Of a DNA stretch of 46,102 bases, positions 32,211-39,611 are shown in pieces. Source of the stretch: Fibrobacter sp. (lineage in GTDB: Bacteria > Fibrobacterota > Fibrobacteria > Fibrobacterales > Fibrobacteraceae). The stretch covers positions 1 through 46,102 of the forward strand of contig JAKSIE010000012.1 in the NCBI GenBank assembly GCA_024398995.1, in the 5' to 3' direction. Position numbers and translations under genes: made by a program. The notes beneath the pieces were generated by a model that was not told the origin of the DNA, made no database searches, and saw only the letters and a list, made by a program, of their open reading frames with translations. Every line of letters starts with the position of its first letter. The first letter of the stretch is position 1.

Positions 32211-32353
32211 CGCAAAGGGGCTGCCGCCCCTCTGGACACCCCACTCGCCAAAGTTCGTTCTTGCGCTCGAACTTTTTCTCGTGTCTGAATGGGAGTAAAC
32301 TCCCTATTCAGGGGGCCCCTGCCCCTTAAATGACGCAAAGGGGCTGCCGCCCC
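32203..32353. repeat. 123-bp structured intergenic element with 28-bp direct repeats
   Basis: A 28-bp direct repeat begins each copy (32203-32230 and 32326-32353; both start TTAAATGACGCAAAGGGG), a period of 123. The left copy contains the fdtA stop. Inside are several hairpins: GGGGC/GCCCC (32217-32230), AAAGTTCG/CGAACTTT (32250-32257 and 32268-32275), flanked by GACAC/GTGTC, an 11-bp hairpin with one bulge around GGGAG TAAA CTCCC (about 32286-32309), and the palindrome CAGGGGGCCCCTG (about 32309-32322). No open frame. It looks like a REP-type or small mobile element, or a tandem duplication of a structured region. Confidence 0.65.
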
Positions 32354-32361
32354 ATGTATCA

Positions 32362-33330
32362 TTAAAATTTTTTGGTAAACGTTATGTTGACAGCGCCTTT
32401 GGCGCCGAAGCTTTCCTTGAAGTGGTACAGGGATTCGTTTAGAATCTTGCCGCTGTCTTCGGTGGAAATGCCCCAGGAAAATTTTTCCAAACCCAATCGT
32501 TTGGCTTCCCGCATGGCTCCAATATAAAGAGCGGTTGTTCCGTTCTTATCGCGAAGGCTTTCGTCAGGGGCTACATACTGGAAATGGATGGCCTTTGCCT
32601 GCTTGAAAACAAACAGCATCATGCCTGAAAGGTAGGTGTCGCCATCAAAGATCCCGCGGAAAAGGATTTCTTCGGGGAAGAGATCCTTCAATAAGAGAAG
32701 TTCTTGTAGGGTATGAACTGGCCTGGTGTTGTATTTCTTCTTGGAAATTTCCAACAGGTTGTAGAACTTCCGGAATTCTTCTTCGTCTTCAAGATGGCGG
32801 TAGGTAAAGGCTTCGCCGTTGGACTTTCTGTAGTTGTGACGGCATTCCCTGGTGCAGAGTTCCAAAGGGTCGCTACATTCGTTAAGTTGTGTGTAACTGC
32901 TTAATTCGGAGGATCGCTCGTACCCGAAATGTTCCAGGGCGTATTCCAAAAGATCCGTAGGCTCGGTGCTGAAAATTCGGCCAGAGGGCTTCATCTTGAC
33001 AGACCTGAAGTTTTCGGACAGGTACTTGTCTGCGGTTTCAATAATCTCTAGAATGCGGCTTCCGGAATAATAGTCCTTGGAAATAACAGGACCACCAAAA
33101 GTTGAACCCTGATGAGAAATCCAGCAGCCGCTTTCGGTTACAACGCCAGGAAAATAGGCTACAATAATTCCGCTTTTGTGGAGTACGAAACTTGCATCCT
33201 TGAAACGGCCTTCAGGATGGTAGTTCAGAAAACGCCTTGTTTGCAGGAATGTTCCGTTGACGGATTCCTGGTTCACAAAACGGTCTATGCGACTATCCAA
33301 ATCTTTGGTGTAGGGCAAAATTTCGTACAT
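32362..33330 (-). CDS. FemAB/GNAT-like acyltransferase in the sugar cluster
   Basis: 322 residues from the preferred start (MYEILPYTKD; an upstream in-frame ATG at 33336 overlaps the -10 element). The long N-terminal part and the C-terminal region ALYIGAMREAKRLGLEKFSWGIS, HFKESFGAKGAVNITF, and the central YRKSNGEAFTYRHLEDEEEFRKFYNL resemble two-domain GNAT proteins of the FemAB type, which transfer acyl or aminoacyl groups. Placed between fdtA and fdtB but on the opposite strand, it may N-acylate the 3-amino-sugar; known FdtC and QdtC enzymes are of the hexapeptide-repeat fold instead. Function inferred. Confidence 0.62.
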   Translation of the reverse strand: MYEILPYTKDLDSRIDRFVNQESVNGTFLQTRRFLNYHPEGRFKDASFVLHKSGIIVAYFPGVVTESGCWISHQGSTFGGPVISKDYYSGSRILEIIETADKYLSENFRSVKMKPSGRIFSTEPTDLLEYALEHFGYERSSELSSYTQLNECSDPLELCTRECRHNYRKSNGEAFTYRHLEDEEEFRKFYNLLEISKKKYNTRPVHTLQELLLLKDLFPEEILFRGIFDGDTYLSGMMLFVFKQAKAIHFQYVAPDESLRDKNGTTALYIGAMREAKRLGLEKFSWGISTEDSGKILNESLYHFKESFGAKGAVNITFTKKF

Positions 33331-33336
33331 ATCCAT

Positions 33337-33424
33337 AAATTAGTAATCATTCTTCCCGTAAAACAGCGGTTTTATCAAATAATCAGCATTTTTATGCTTT
33401 TGAAAAATGGATATTTTCTACTTT
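33337..33424. promoter_or_regulatory. Divergent -10 elements of the acyltransferase and fdtB genes
   Basis: Minus strand: TTACTAATTT with the hexamer at 33337-33342, 6 bases before the ATG at 33330. Plus strand: TTTCTACTTT with the hexamer at 33419-33424, 7 bases before the ATG at 33432. Both predict leaderless transcripts. Confidence 0.5.
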
Positions 33425-33431
33425 AAACATC

Positions 33432-34625
33432 ATGATTCAAGTTCCCTATTATCCTCTGAAACGAGTTGTAGAATCCTTTGGCCAGGAATTGCAGCAAGCG
33501 ACCACCCGTGTCGTTGACTCTGGCTGGTTCATTCGTGGAAAGGAATGCGCTTCGTTTGAGGCTGACTTTGCGGCATATTGCGGCGCCAAATACTGCGTTG
33601 GGGTAGGGAATGGTCTGGAAGCTTTGTCCCTGATTTTAAAGGGTTATGTGGCGCTTGGACGCCTGGACCTTGGGGATGGCGTCATTGTGCCGTCCAATAC
33701 GTTTATTGCTACCTGGCTTGCGGTAAAGGCTGCAGGTCTTGTGCCTATGCCTGCAGAACCGGATGCTCAAACGTTTGTGTTGAACTTGAATTCTGTGCAC
33801 GACGCTCTTATCCACGGTCAATACAGTGGTGTTCGCGTCAAGGCGATTTTGGCAGTACATCTGTACGGCCGTCTTTGCCCTATGGAAAAATTACGAGCCT
33901 TTGCTGACGAACGCGACCTTCTATTGCTGGAAGATGCGGCTCAAGCTCATGGTGCCGCTATGAGTTGGGGCGACTCTTCGGAAATTCGCCGTGCAGGAAA
34001 TCTGGGCGACGCCGCTGGTTTCAGTTTCTATCCGGGAAAGAACCTGGGTGCCCTTGGGGATGCAGGCGCTGTGGTCACCAATGATGAACTGTTGGCCAAT
34101 GCAGTCCGTAAGATTGCCAATTATGGTTCCGAAAAGAAATACGTCCACGAATGTGTAGGGGAAAATTCCCGCTTGGATGAGATTCAGGCAGCCGTTCTTG
34201 ATGTTAAGTTGAAGCGTCTGGATGTGGACAACGCACGTCGCAACGAAATCGCCAACCGCTATTTGGCCGAAATGAAGAACCCGCTGGTGAAATTGCCTAG
34301 GGCGGCGACTGCTCAGGAAAACAACTTGGCCGATAACGTGTGGCATATTTTCCCGGTTCATTGTGAACTGCCCAATGGCGAAAGTTGCCGAGATGCTTTG
34401 CAACAGCACTTGAAAAACCGAGGCGTTGAAACCTTGGTCCATTATCCGACGCCTCCTCATTTACAAAAGGCTTTCGTAGACGCTTATGGTGTGGTGGATT
34501 ATCCTGTAGCCGAAAAATTGGCTCGTGAAGAATTGAGCTTGCCTCTGCACCCGCTGATGACCGACGAAGAAATTCAGGTAGTCATAGATGCGGTCAACAG
34601 TTTCAATGGTGAATCGAATGGATAA
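33432..34625 (+). CDS. fdtB: FdtB-like PLP-dependent sugar 3-aminotransferase (DegT/DnrJ/EryC1 family)
   Basis: 397 residues. Transfers an amino group to the C3 keto of a dTDP-6-deoxyhexose, following the FdtA reaction. [16 protein letters not shown] near 57 and [17 protein letters not shown] near 80 precede [10 protein letters not shown] near 170 and [22 protein letters not shown], with Lys203 binding PLP. The C-terminus [12 protein letters not shown] and [13 protein letters not shown] are typical. It begins without a ribosome site, with the -10-like TACTTT 7 bases before the ATG. The flippase gene overlaps its stop by 8 bases, tying amino-sugar synthesis to export. Confidence 0.88.
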   Translation: MIQVPYYPLKRVVESFGQELQQATTRVVDSGWFIRGKECASFEADFAAYCGAKYCVGVGNGLEALSLILKGYVALGRLDLGDGVIVPSNTFIATWLAVKAAGLVPMPAEPDAQTFVLNLNSVHDALIHGQYSGVRVKAILAVHLYGRLCPMEKLRAFADERDLLLLEDAAQAHGAAMSWGDSSEIRRAGNLGDAAGFSFYPGKNLGALGDAGAVVTNDELLANAVRKIANYGSEKKYVHECVGENSRLDEIQAAVLDVKLKRLDVDNARRNEIANRYLAEMKNPLVKLPRAATAQENNLADNVWHIFPVHCELPNGESCRDALQQHLKNRGVETLVHYPTPPHLQKAFVDAYGVVDYPVAEKLAREELSLPLHPLMTDEEIQVVIDAVNSFNGESNG

Positions 34626-35907
34626 AATCCTGAATGGTTTGTTGTATGGCTGGGGGTTCCTTGTGCAGTCTGCTAAATCTGGCGGAGTGGTTCTTTGTAA
34701 TGCACTGAGGGCTTTTGTCATCAATAAGCTGTTGGCTGTATTTTTGCCGCCAGCCGCCTTTGCTTGTGTGGGCCAGTTCCTGAACATCATGTCCATTGGT
34801 ACGGCAACTTCCAGCCTAGCCTTGAACAACGGCTGGACCAGCCTTACCGCAAAGTACAAGAACGACGAAAAACAACTTTTAGGTATTTGGCATGGCGGCG
34901 TTCGCATTACCACTTTTGCAACCATATTTACTTGTATTGCTGCCGTCTTGTTCTGTTTCATGGCACCTTTGGAAACCTTGTTTCCGGGAATGAGTGTTCG
35001 ATTGGTTCAGGCGGGCATCCTGTTTTCTTTGCCGGGGATTCTAGCCACCAATATTATTACTATCACGTCTTCGGTGATGATTGGTCTTGAAGAACGTAAG
35101 AAGTGGAGCCTGATCAATATCGCTGCATCCTTGTGGCAGATTATCTGGGTTGCTTTCTTCCTGTATTCTGGCAGACTTAGCGTTCTTTCCATTATCGCTA
35201 CTCAAAGTATTGTGGCTGCGTTTTTTGCCATTCGTGTGGCTCGTCAGGCAGGTTTCTCCCTTAAGCGAATCTGGTCGACAAATCTTGATGTTCGTGGACC
35301 TTGGCTTTCCTACGCCTTGATGGGGATTGTGCCTATGGTACTTACCCCTGTGGTTCTCACCATCATCAGAACAACGGTGGATTCTAGCTTCGGTCATGAT
35401 GCGGCGGGTATTTGGCAGAGTGTCTGGAAAATTTCAGATTTTGTCTTTATGATTGTTTCTGCGGTTTTGTCGGTAATGCTGTTGCCGAAGATTGCGGTTG
35501 CTCGTAGCAAGGATGAATTCAACAGGTCGTTTTATCCCATGTTTGGCATGGTGATGCTATGCGCCCTGGTCCTGGTACTTGTCCTGTATTTCGGCAGAAA
35601 CCTGATTGTTCCCCTACTTTTTTCAAAGGCATACATCGGGGCTGCAGACTATATGCACTTCCAGTTGCTTGGTGATTTCTTTAGAACAGCGGGCTTTACC
35701 ATGGCCCTGGTCTTGTTTGCCCATCAAGAAACCAAAAAGTTCCTTACGGCGGAAATTATCAGCGATGTACTCCTTGCTGTTGCGACGATGGTCTGTATCA
35801 GACTCTTTGGTTTCAACGGTCCCATGATTGCCTTTGCCTTTGAAAACGCCCTGTACTTTATCATGATGTTCTTTATGGTTCGGAGGGTGAAGTGGAATAT
35901 TCAATAA
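34618..35907 (+). CDS. Wzx-type polysaccharide flippase
   Basis: About 429 residues with roughly 12 membrane helices, a MATE-like/oligosaccharidyl-lipid flippase. It moves lipid-linked glycan units across the inner membrane. Helices include [23 protein letters not shown] near the start and [43 protein letters not shown] near 150. I start it at the ATG that overlaps the fdtB stop, preceded by GGTGA; the frame is open further upstream. The presence of a Wzx-like protein beside two glycosyltransferases points to an O-antigen or capsule type pathway. No wzy polymerase is seen. Confidence 0.8.
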   Translation: MDKILNGLLYGWGFLVQSAKSGGVVLCNALRAFVINKLLAVFLPPAAFACVGQFLNIMSIGTATSSLALNNGWTSLTAKYKNDEKQLLGIWHGGVRITTFATIFTCIAAVLFCFMAPLETLFPGMSVRLVQAGILFSLPGILATNIITITSSVMIGLEERKKWSLINIAASLWQIIWVAFFLYSGRLSVLSIIATQSIVAAFFAIRVARQAGFSLKRIWSTNLDVRGPWLSYALMGIVPMVLTPVVLTIIRTTVDSSFGHDAAGIWQSVWKISDFVFMIVSAVLSVMLLPKIAVARSKDEFNRSFYPMFGMVMLCALVLVLVLYFGRNLIVPLLFSKAYIGAADYMHFQLLGDFFRTAGFTMALVLFAHQETKKFLTAEIISDVLLAVATMVCIRLFGFNGPMIAFAFENALYFIMMFFMVRRVKWNIQ

Positions 35908-36863
35908 CGAATATGTTTGCGGAAAAGGCTACGGAAGATGTTTATGCCAAGGCTTTTGCCGTAGGTGTAGAAACGGAACAGCGAGAACAGTTTCCGCTGG
36001 TTTCTGTTTTGATGGCAAGCTACAATCACGCGCTTTATGTGGAGGCTGCGGTCCGTTCTGTTATGGACCAGAAGGGTGTGAGTTTTGAATTGATTGTCAT
36101 TGATGACGGCAGCAAGGATGATTCGCCCACCATTTTGGAAAAACTTTCCAAGGAACTTGGCTTTCGTTACAAGCATCGCGAAAACAAAGGTGTCGTTGCT
36201 ACCTGTAACGAACTTCTGGAAATGGCCAAGGGCAAGTATTTCTGCTCTTTTGCCTCCGACGATATTATGCCTGCAGGTCGCTTGGCTGAACAAAGTTCTT
36301 ACCTCGGTCGACATCCGCAGTACATCGCTTGTTTTGGACAAATTAAGCAGATGGATGCTCACGGTAATGTGGCCAAGGAATTTGATCCTCGCTATTTGAA
36401 GTCTATTCCCCAGGTGACTTTTGAACAGTTCTTTCTTGGAGAACGAGAAATTCATGGATGCTCCGAAATGCTTGAAGTGACTGCCTTTAGGGAAATGGGC
36501 GGGTATGATGCAAGTATTGGACAAGAAGATTTTCCTATGATATTGCGCTTGTTGCACAAGTGCTCTCCCTTGCCTGTGGTAAAAACTGACTGTTGTCACT
36601 ATCGAATCCATGGAAATAATCTTTCTGCAGCGAATTCGGTAGAGAATGTTGATTTTCTTTACAAGAATATGTTGGATACGGTGGAGTGCTACAAGAATCA
36701 CCCGCTGTACAAAAAGGCGAGAAAACTTTGGAAGGCCCGCTATTTTTCTGCATTGACGAACTGCAGTAAACGCGAGGCTTTGAAACGATTGCCTGAACTT
36801 GCGTCTGCCACGACGTTCTTTTGGCTTAGAACTTTGAAACTGATTTTGCCCAAGCGCAAATAA
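35892..36863 (+). CDS. Family 2 glycosyltransferase
   Basis: 323 residues of the GT-A fold. VSVLMASYNHALYVEAAVRSVMDQKGVSFELIVIDDGSKDDS near 38-80 carries the nucleotide-sugar site, CSFASDDIMPAGRLAEQ near 117 the metal-binding DDI-type motif, and MGGYDASIGQEDFPMILRL near 205 the acceptor-side GxxD-ED element. The donor sugar is unknown. It starts at a GTG with a strong ribosome site (GGAGG, 35882-35886) and overlaps the flippase end by 16 bases. It begins with about 35 residues before the catalytic domain. Confidence 0.85.
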   Translation: MEYSITNMFAEKATEDVYAKAFAVGVETEQREQFPLVSVLMASYNHALYVEAAVRSVMDQKGVSFELIVIDDGSKDDSPTILEKLSKELGFRYKHRENKGVVATCNELLEMAKGKYFCSFASDDIMPAGRLAEQSSYLGRHPQYIACFGQIKQMDAHGNVAKEFDPRYLKSIPQVTFEQFFLGEREIHGCSEMLEVTAFREMGGYDASIGQEDFPMILRLLHKCSPLPVVKTDCCHYRIHGNNLSAANSVENVDFLYKNMLDTVECYKNHPLYKKARKLWKARYFSALTNCSKREALKRLPELASATTFFWLRTLKLILPKRK

Positions 36864-36879
36864 ACTTACGCGGTTTAAG

Positions 36880-37632
36880 ATGATTTCTGTTTGCATAGCC
36901 ACATACAATGGTGAACGCTACGTTCGGGAACAGTTGGAAAGTATTCTTTCCCAGTTGCCGCAGTCTGCTGATGAAAAAGGCGGCGCCGAAGTTGTCGTTG
37001 CTGATGACGGGTCTACGGATCGTACTTTAAACATCATTCAAGAAATTGCAGACCCGCGAGTCAAGGTCTTGCCTCAGGTGGGCCATCTCGGGCCTGTGTA
37101 CAATTTTGAACGAACCCTTGTGGCTTCGCATGGCGATGTAATCTTTCTTGCGGATCAAGACGACCTTTGGCTTCCTGGAAAAGTTTCAAAGATGATTGAA
37201 GCCTTGGGCTTTGACGGCGCAACTTTTTCTACCACCGCTCCGCTGTTAGCTGTTCACGATGCCAACGTTATTAATGGGGATGGCGATGTCATCGGTGATT
37301 CCATGTGGGCGTCTCGACCATACAAGTCTGGTGCTTTTGCCAATTGGCTGAAGAATTCCTTTACAGGTTGTTGCATCGCATTTAGAAAAGAACTTTTGGC
37401 CTTGGCTCTGCCGTTTCCCAAAAATCTCCCAATGCACGATCAATGGCTCGGTGTGATTGCTGAACGAAAAGATGGGGTGGTGGCGGTTCCTGATAAATTG
37501 ATTAGTTACCGGGTGCATAAAAATAATGCCACCAACTTGTTCGCTGGTGACAATAAGAAAGTTGCTAGCGTTTGCCAACGTTTCCGCTGGCGATTTAATT
37601 TGCTGAAGGCTATTTTGCTGCGTCGTGGTTAG
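36880..37632 (+). CDS. Family 2 glycosyltransferase
   Basis: 250 residues. ISVCIATYNGERYVREQLESILSQL starts the GT-A domain. VVVADDGSTDRTLNII near 43 and VIFLADQDDLWLPGKV near 87 are the nucleotide and metal motifs, of the type common in rhamnosyl- and deoxysugar-transferases. NSFTGCCIAFRKELL near 162 and HDQWLGVIAERK near 186 follow. It is the last gene of the glycan run, 16 bases after the first transferase. Its 3' end overlaps the convergent gene at 37610 by 23 bases. Confidence 0.86.
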   Translation: MISVCIATYNGERYVREQLESILSQLPQSADEKGGAEVVVADDGSTDRTLNIIQEIADPRVKVLPQVGHLGPVYNFERTLVASHGDVIFLADQDDLWLPGKVSKMIEALGFDGATFSTTAPLLAVHDANVINGDGDVIGDSMWASRPYKSGAFANWLKNSFTGCCIAFRKELLALALPFPKNLPMHDQWLGVIAERKDGVVAVPDKLISYRVHKNNATNLFAGDNKKVASVCQRFRWRFNLLKAILLRRG

Positions 37633-38155
37633 GAACTTCAGCCGCTTCACTTGAGGCGGGTTCCACAAATCCACCGGCAGAAACAAATTCGTTCCAACCA
37701 ATGCTTACGATGGCTCCTGCTCGGGTAAGATCCCCTTGGGCAGTCTCGTATTCCTTAAGGATGCGACTCCATTCAGAAACATCGCGCTTGAACTTGACTT
37801 CCTTGTGGATCTTCTTTTCAAGCATGTCCTGCTTCCATTGGGCAGCCTCGGCGAGACTTTTGCAGGAAATGCTCATGGCGTCCAGGTAGGCGGGTGCAGC
37901 GTCAAGGAATGTCTTTTCGAAAGGCTTTGCCTTTGATTTTGCCTGGGCGACAAGGTTCTTTTGATTAATGATGTTTTTGCGGATTTCTTCCATGAGGCGG
38001 ACGATGCGGACATAGTCCACCTGGGGCCAGATAAGGTTGAACGGCCACATTTTTTTCCAGTGGAACTTGAACATGGATTCGTGGGCCGTATTCTTGGCGC
38101 GCATCAATTCCTTGAGGTTTTCAAAGATGATTTGGGAAGGAAGTTTGTCACTCAT
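37610..38155 (-). CDS. Helical cytoplasmic protein of unknown function
   Basis: 181 residues from MSDKLPSQIIFENL; the frame extends to 38236 but the promoter lies inside that extension. No signal peptide or membrane segment. A long helical stretch (VRIVRLMEEIRKNIINQKNLVAQAKSKAKPFEKTF) and a later charged helix (WKQDMLEKKIHKEVKFKRDVSEWSRILKEYETA) suggest a coiled-coil protein. The tail is Ala/Pro/Glu-rich. Unrecognised. TATATT lies 7 bases before the ATG, predicting a leaderless mRNA. Its stop overlaps the end of the convergent glycosyltransferase gene. Confidence 0.65.
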   Translation of the reverse strand: MSDKLPSQIIFENLKELMRAKNTAHESMFKFHWKKMWPFNLIWPQVDYVRIVRLMEEIRKNIINQKNLVAQAKSKAKPFEKTFLDAAPAYLDAMSISCKSLAEAAQWKQDMLEKKIHKEVKFKRDVSEWSRILKEYETAQGDLTRAGAIVSIGWNEFVSAGGFVEPASSEAAEVPNHDAAK

Positions 38156-38162
38156 GGGCAGG

Positions 38163-38168
38163 AATATA
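38163..38168 (-). promoter_or_regulatory. -10 element of the 37610-38155 gene (leaderless)
   Basis: TATATT on the minus strand with 7 bases to the ATG at 38155. It lies within the longer upstream reading frame, which argues that the extension is not translated. Confidence 0.5.
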
Positions 38169-38289
38169 ATAAATTGCCCGGATTTTGCCCTGTTTTTGGT
38201 GAAAAAAGAGGGTTGTTTTATATTTTTTGCTTGCATTTTCTAAATAAGGAATTAAATTCTAGACTGCAAAAACCTATAAAAGGGACACT

Positions 38290-38847
38290 ATGAACAATAA
38301 AAAATTCAAAATTCTGCTTATTGTGGATATTGTGGCTATTGTCGGCCTCTTTGTGCTGATGATGGTTCTTAAGGGTGGTTACGAAGAACAGGCCAAGAAG
38401 TCTGTGAGCGAACAGCTGGATGCATATTTGAACCAGAACAACACTGTTCTTCAGGAACAGTGGAAGTCTGTGGACCAGTACGGCATGGCTTGGAAGCTTG
38501 TTAATGCTGTTTTGACCGGCGACAAGACAGAAGCTTCTTTCGACGCTGCGGCTAAGGCTATCGAAGAAGACAAGGATGCTCGTTTCAATCAGGTTTCCTA
38601 CATGTACACTGCAGCTGGCATTCCTGCCCAGGCCCAGAATTCCATTAACGAAAAGGCCGGCATGGCAGACAAGCTGGTTCTGAAGAACGAAAATGGTGTT
38701 AAGGAAATCGCTTGCGGTAAGAATTGCGTTATTACCTTTACCTTCGCAAAGGGCAAGTTGAAGAGCGCAGACTACAAGGCTCTCGCAGATTACAACATGG
38801 CTGATAACTTTAAACTGGAAGCTCCTGCAGCATTCCACTTCGAATAA
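38290..38847 (+). CDS. Membrane-anchored protein of unknown function (first of a pair)
   Basis: 185 residues: a short basic N-terminus (MNNKKFK), one membrane segment (about 8-26, ILLIVDIVAIVGLFVLMMVL) and an extracytoplasmic domain of about 155 residues with helical EQAKKSVSEQLDAYLNQN and later beta-rich parts. Two cysteines (CGKNC) could form a disulfide. The start follows AGGG and a -10-like TATAAA. Its stop is 12 bases before the next gene, which has the same layout (N-terminal anchor, helical stalk near LDAY and TEHY, a W-x-L segment near residue 65), so the two may be distant paralogues acting together. No known family. Confidence 0.7.
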   Translation: MNNKKFKILLIVDIVAIVGLFVLMMVLKGGYEEQAKKSVSEQLDAYLNQNNTVLQEQWKSVDQYGMAWKLVNAVLTGDKTEASFDAAAKAIEEDKDARFNQVSYMYTAAGIPAQAQNSINEKAGMADKLVLKNENGVKEIACGKNCVITFTFAKGKLKSADYKALADYNMADNFKLEAPAAFHFE

Positions 38848-38859
38848 GAGGTACTGACC

Positions 38860-39414
38860 ATGAATATGAAGACTATTTCTATTGCGCTGGCTGCTGTGGC
38901 TGTCCTTCTTTTGGCAACCCTCCTCATGCAGAAGAGCGGCTATGTTTCTCAGGCAACCGAACATTACACCAAGACTACCGAAAAGTCCTTTAAGTCCGCT
39001 TCTCAGGTTGTCCAGTACGTGAACAATTCTATTGATGTGAACAAATCCGTTTGGGTTCTTGCAACTGAAATCATTCAGAACGTCAAGACCTCTCAGGATC
39101 AGGCTCGCCTCGAAGCAAAGCTGTTCCCTTCCACCAAGGGCAACATGAGCATTGCTAACAAGACCCGTAAGTTCGAAGCAACTTCTGATTACTACATCAT
39201 CTCCAACTTCGCAAAGGTTGATGTTGACAAGAAGACCGAAGTCAAGTCTCTCTCCGGCCTCACTTCCGTGAATGTCAATGCTCTCCTCGGTAAGGCTGTT
39301 GTTGCTGACGAAGAAGAGGAAGACGAAGAAGCTGTTGAAGAAGAAGCTCCGGCACCCAAGAAGGCAGCAAAGCCTGCCAAGGGTAAGAAGGGCAAGAAGG
39401 GTAAGAAGCGCTAA
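38860..39414 (+). CDS. Membrane-anchored protein with acidic then Lys/Gly-rich tail (second of a pair)
   Basis: 184 residues. An N-terminal membrane segment (about 5-22, ISIALAAVAVLLLATLLM) is followed by an extracytoplasmic domain of about 110 residues (HYTKTTEKSFKSASQVVQY, WVLATEIIQNVKTSQDQARLEAKL). The end is unusual: DEEEEDEEAVEEEAPAP then a Lys/Ala/Gly-rich basic run finishing KGKKGKKGKKR. Because the anchor is N-terminal, the tail would lie outside the cytoplasm if the topology is as read. The ribosome site GAGG is 7 bases before the ATG. Unrecognised. Confidence 0.7.
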   Translation: MNMKTISIALAAVAVLLLATLLMQKSGYVSQATEHYTKTTEKSFKSASQVVQYVNNSIDVNKSVWVLATEIIQNVKTSQDQARLEAKLFPSTKGNMSIANKTRKFEATSDYYIISNFAKVDVDKKTEVKSLSGLTSVNVNALLGKAVVADEEEEDEEAVEEEAPAPKKAAKPAKGKKGKKGKKR

Positions 39415-39460
39415 TCCGCTTTGCCTCAAGCTAACTCTTTGACTCTCAAAGACTTATAAA

Positions 39461-39488
39461 AATCCTCGCAGAAATGCGGGGATTTTTT
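39461..39488 (+). terminator. Rho-independent terminator
   Basis: AATCCTCGCA (39461-39470) paired with TGCGGGGATT (39475-39484) around GAAA, with one G-T pair, and followed by TTTT. It ends the pair of membrane-protein genes. Confidence 0.88.
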
Positions 39489-39507
39489 GCATTTCTTCAC
39501 CTGCTAA

Positions 39508-39541
39508 TCACTAGCCACTAACCACTAACCACTAACCACTA
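39508..39541 (+). repeat. Heptamer tandem repeat (CCACTAA) upstream of purL
   Basis: Three perfect CCACTAA copies (39515-39535) flanked by partial copies on both sides, 7-bp period. It lies in the 70-100 bases before the purL start, near a T/A-rich region that may hold the promoter, so changes in copy number could shift spacing. Confidence 0.85.
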
Positions 39542-39611
39542 TTTACTATCTTTCCCTTCGTAAAATTCTAAAAAACACAAGGTGCCGGCTAACCCCCGGC
39601 AAGAGGTAAAA

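Noticed and set aside
38156..38236. Upstream extension of the 37610-38155 gene
   Set aside because: The -10-like TATATT is inside the extension and the added residues look like noncoding sequence.
39508..39541. CRISPR array
   Set aside because: The repeat is 7 bases with no spacers, and no cas genes occur in the window.
39582..39611. Upstream GTG extension of purL
   Set aside because: The added residues ([10 protein letters not shown]) come from a hairpin and ribosome-site region, and AGAGGT is well placed for the ATG at 39612.
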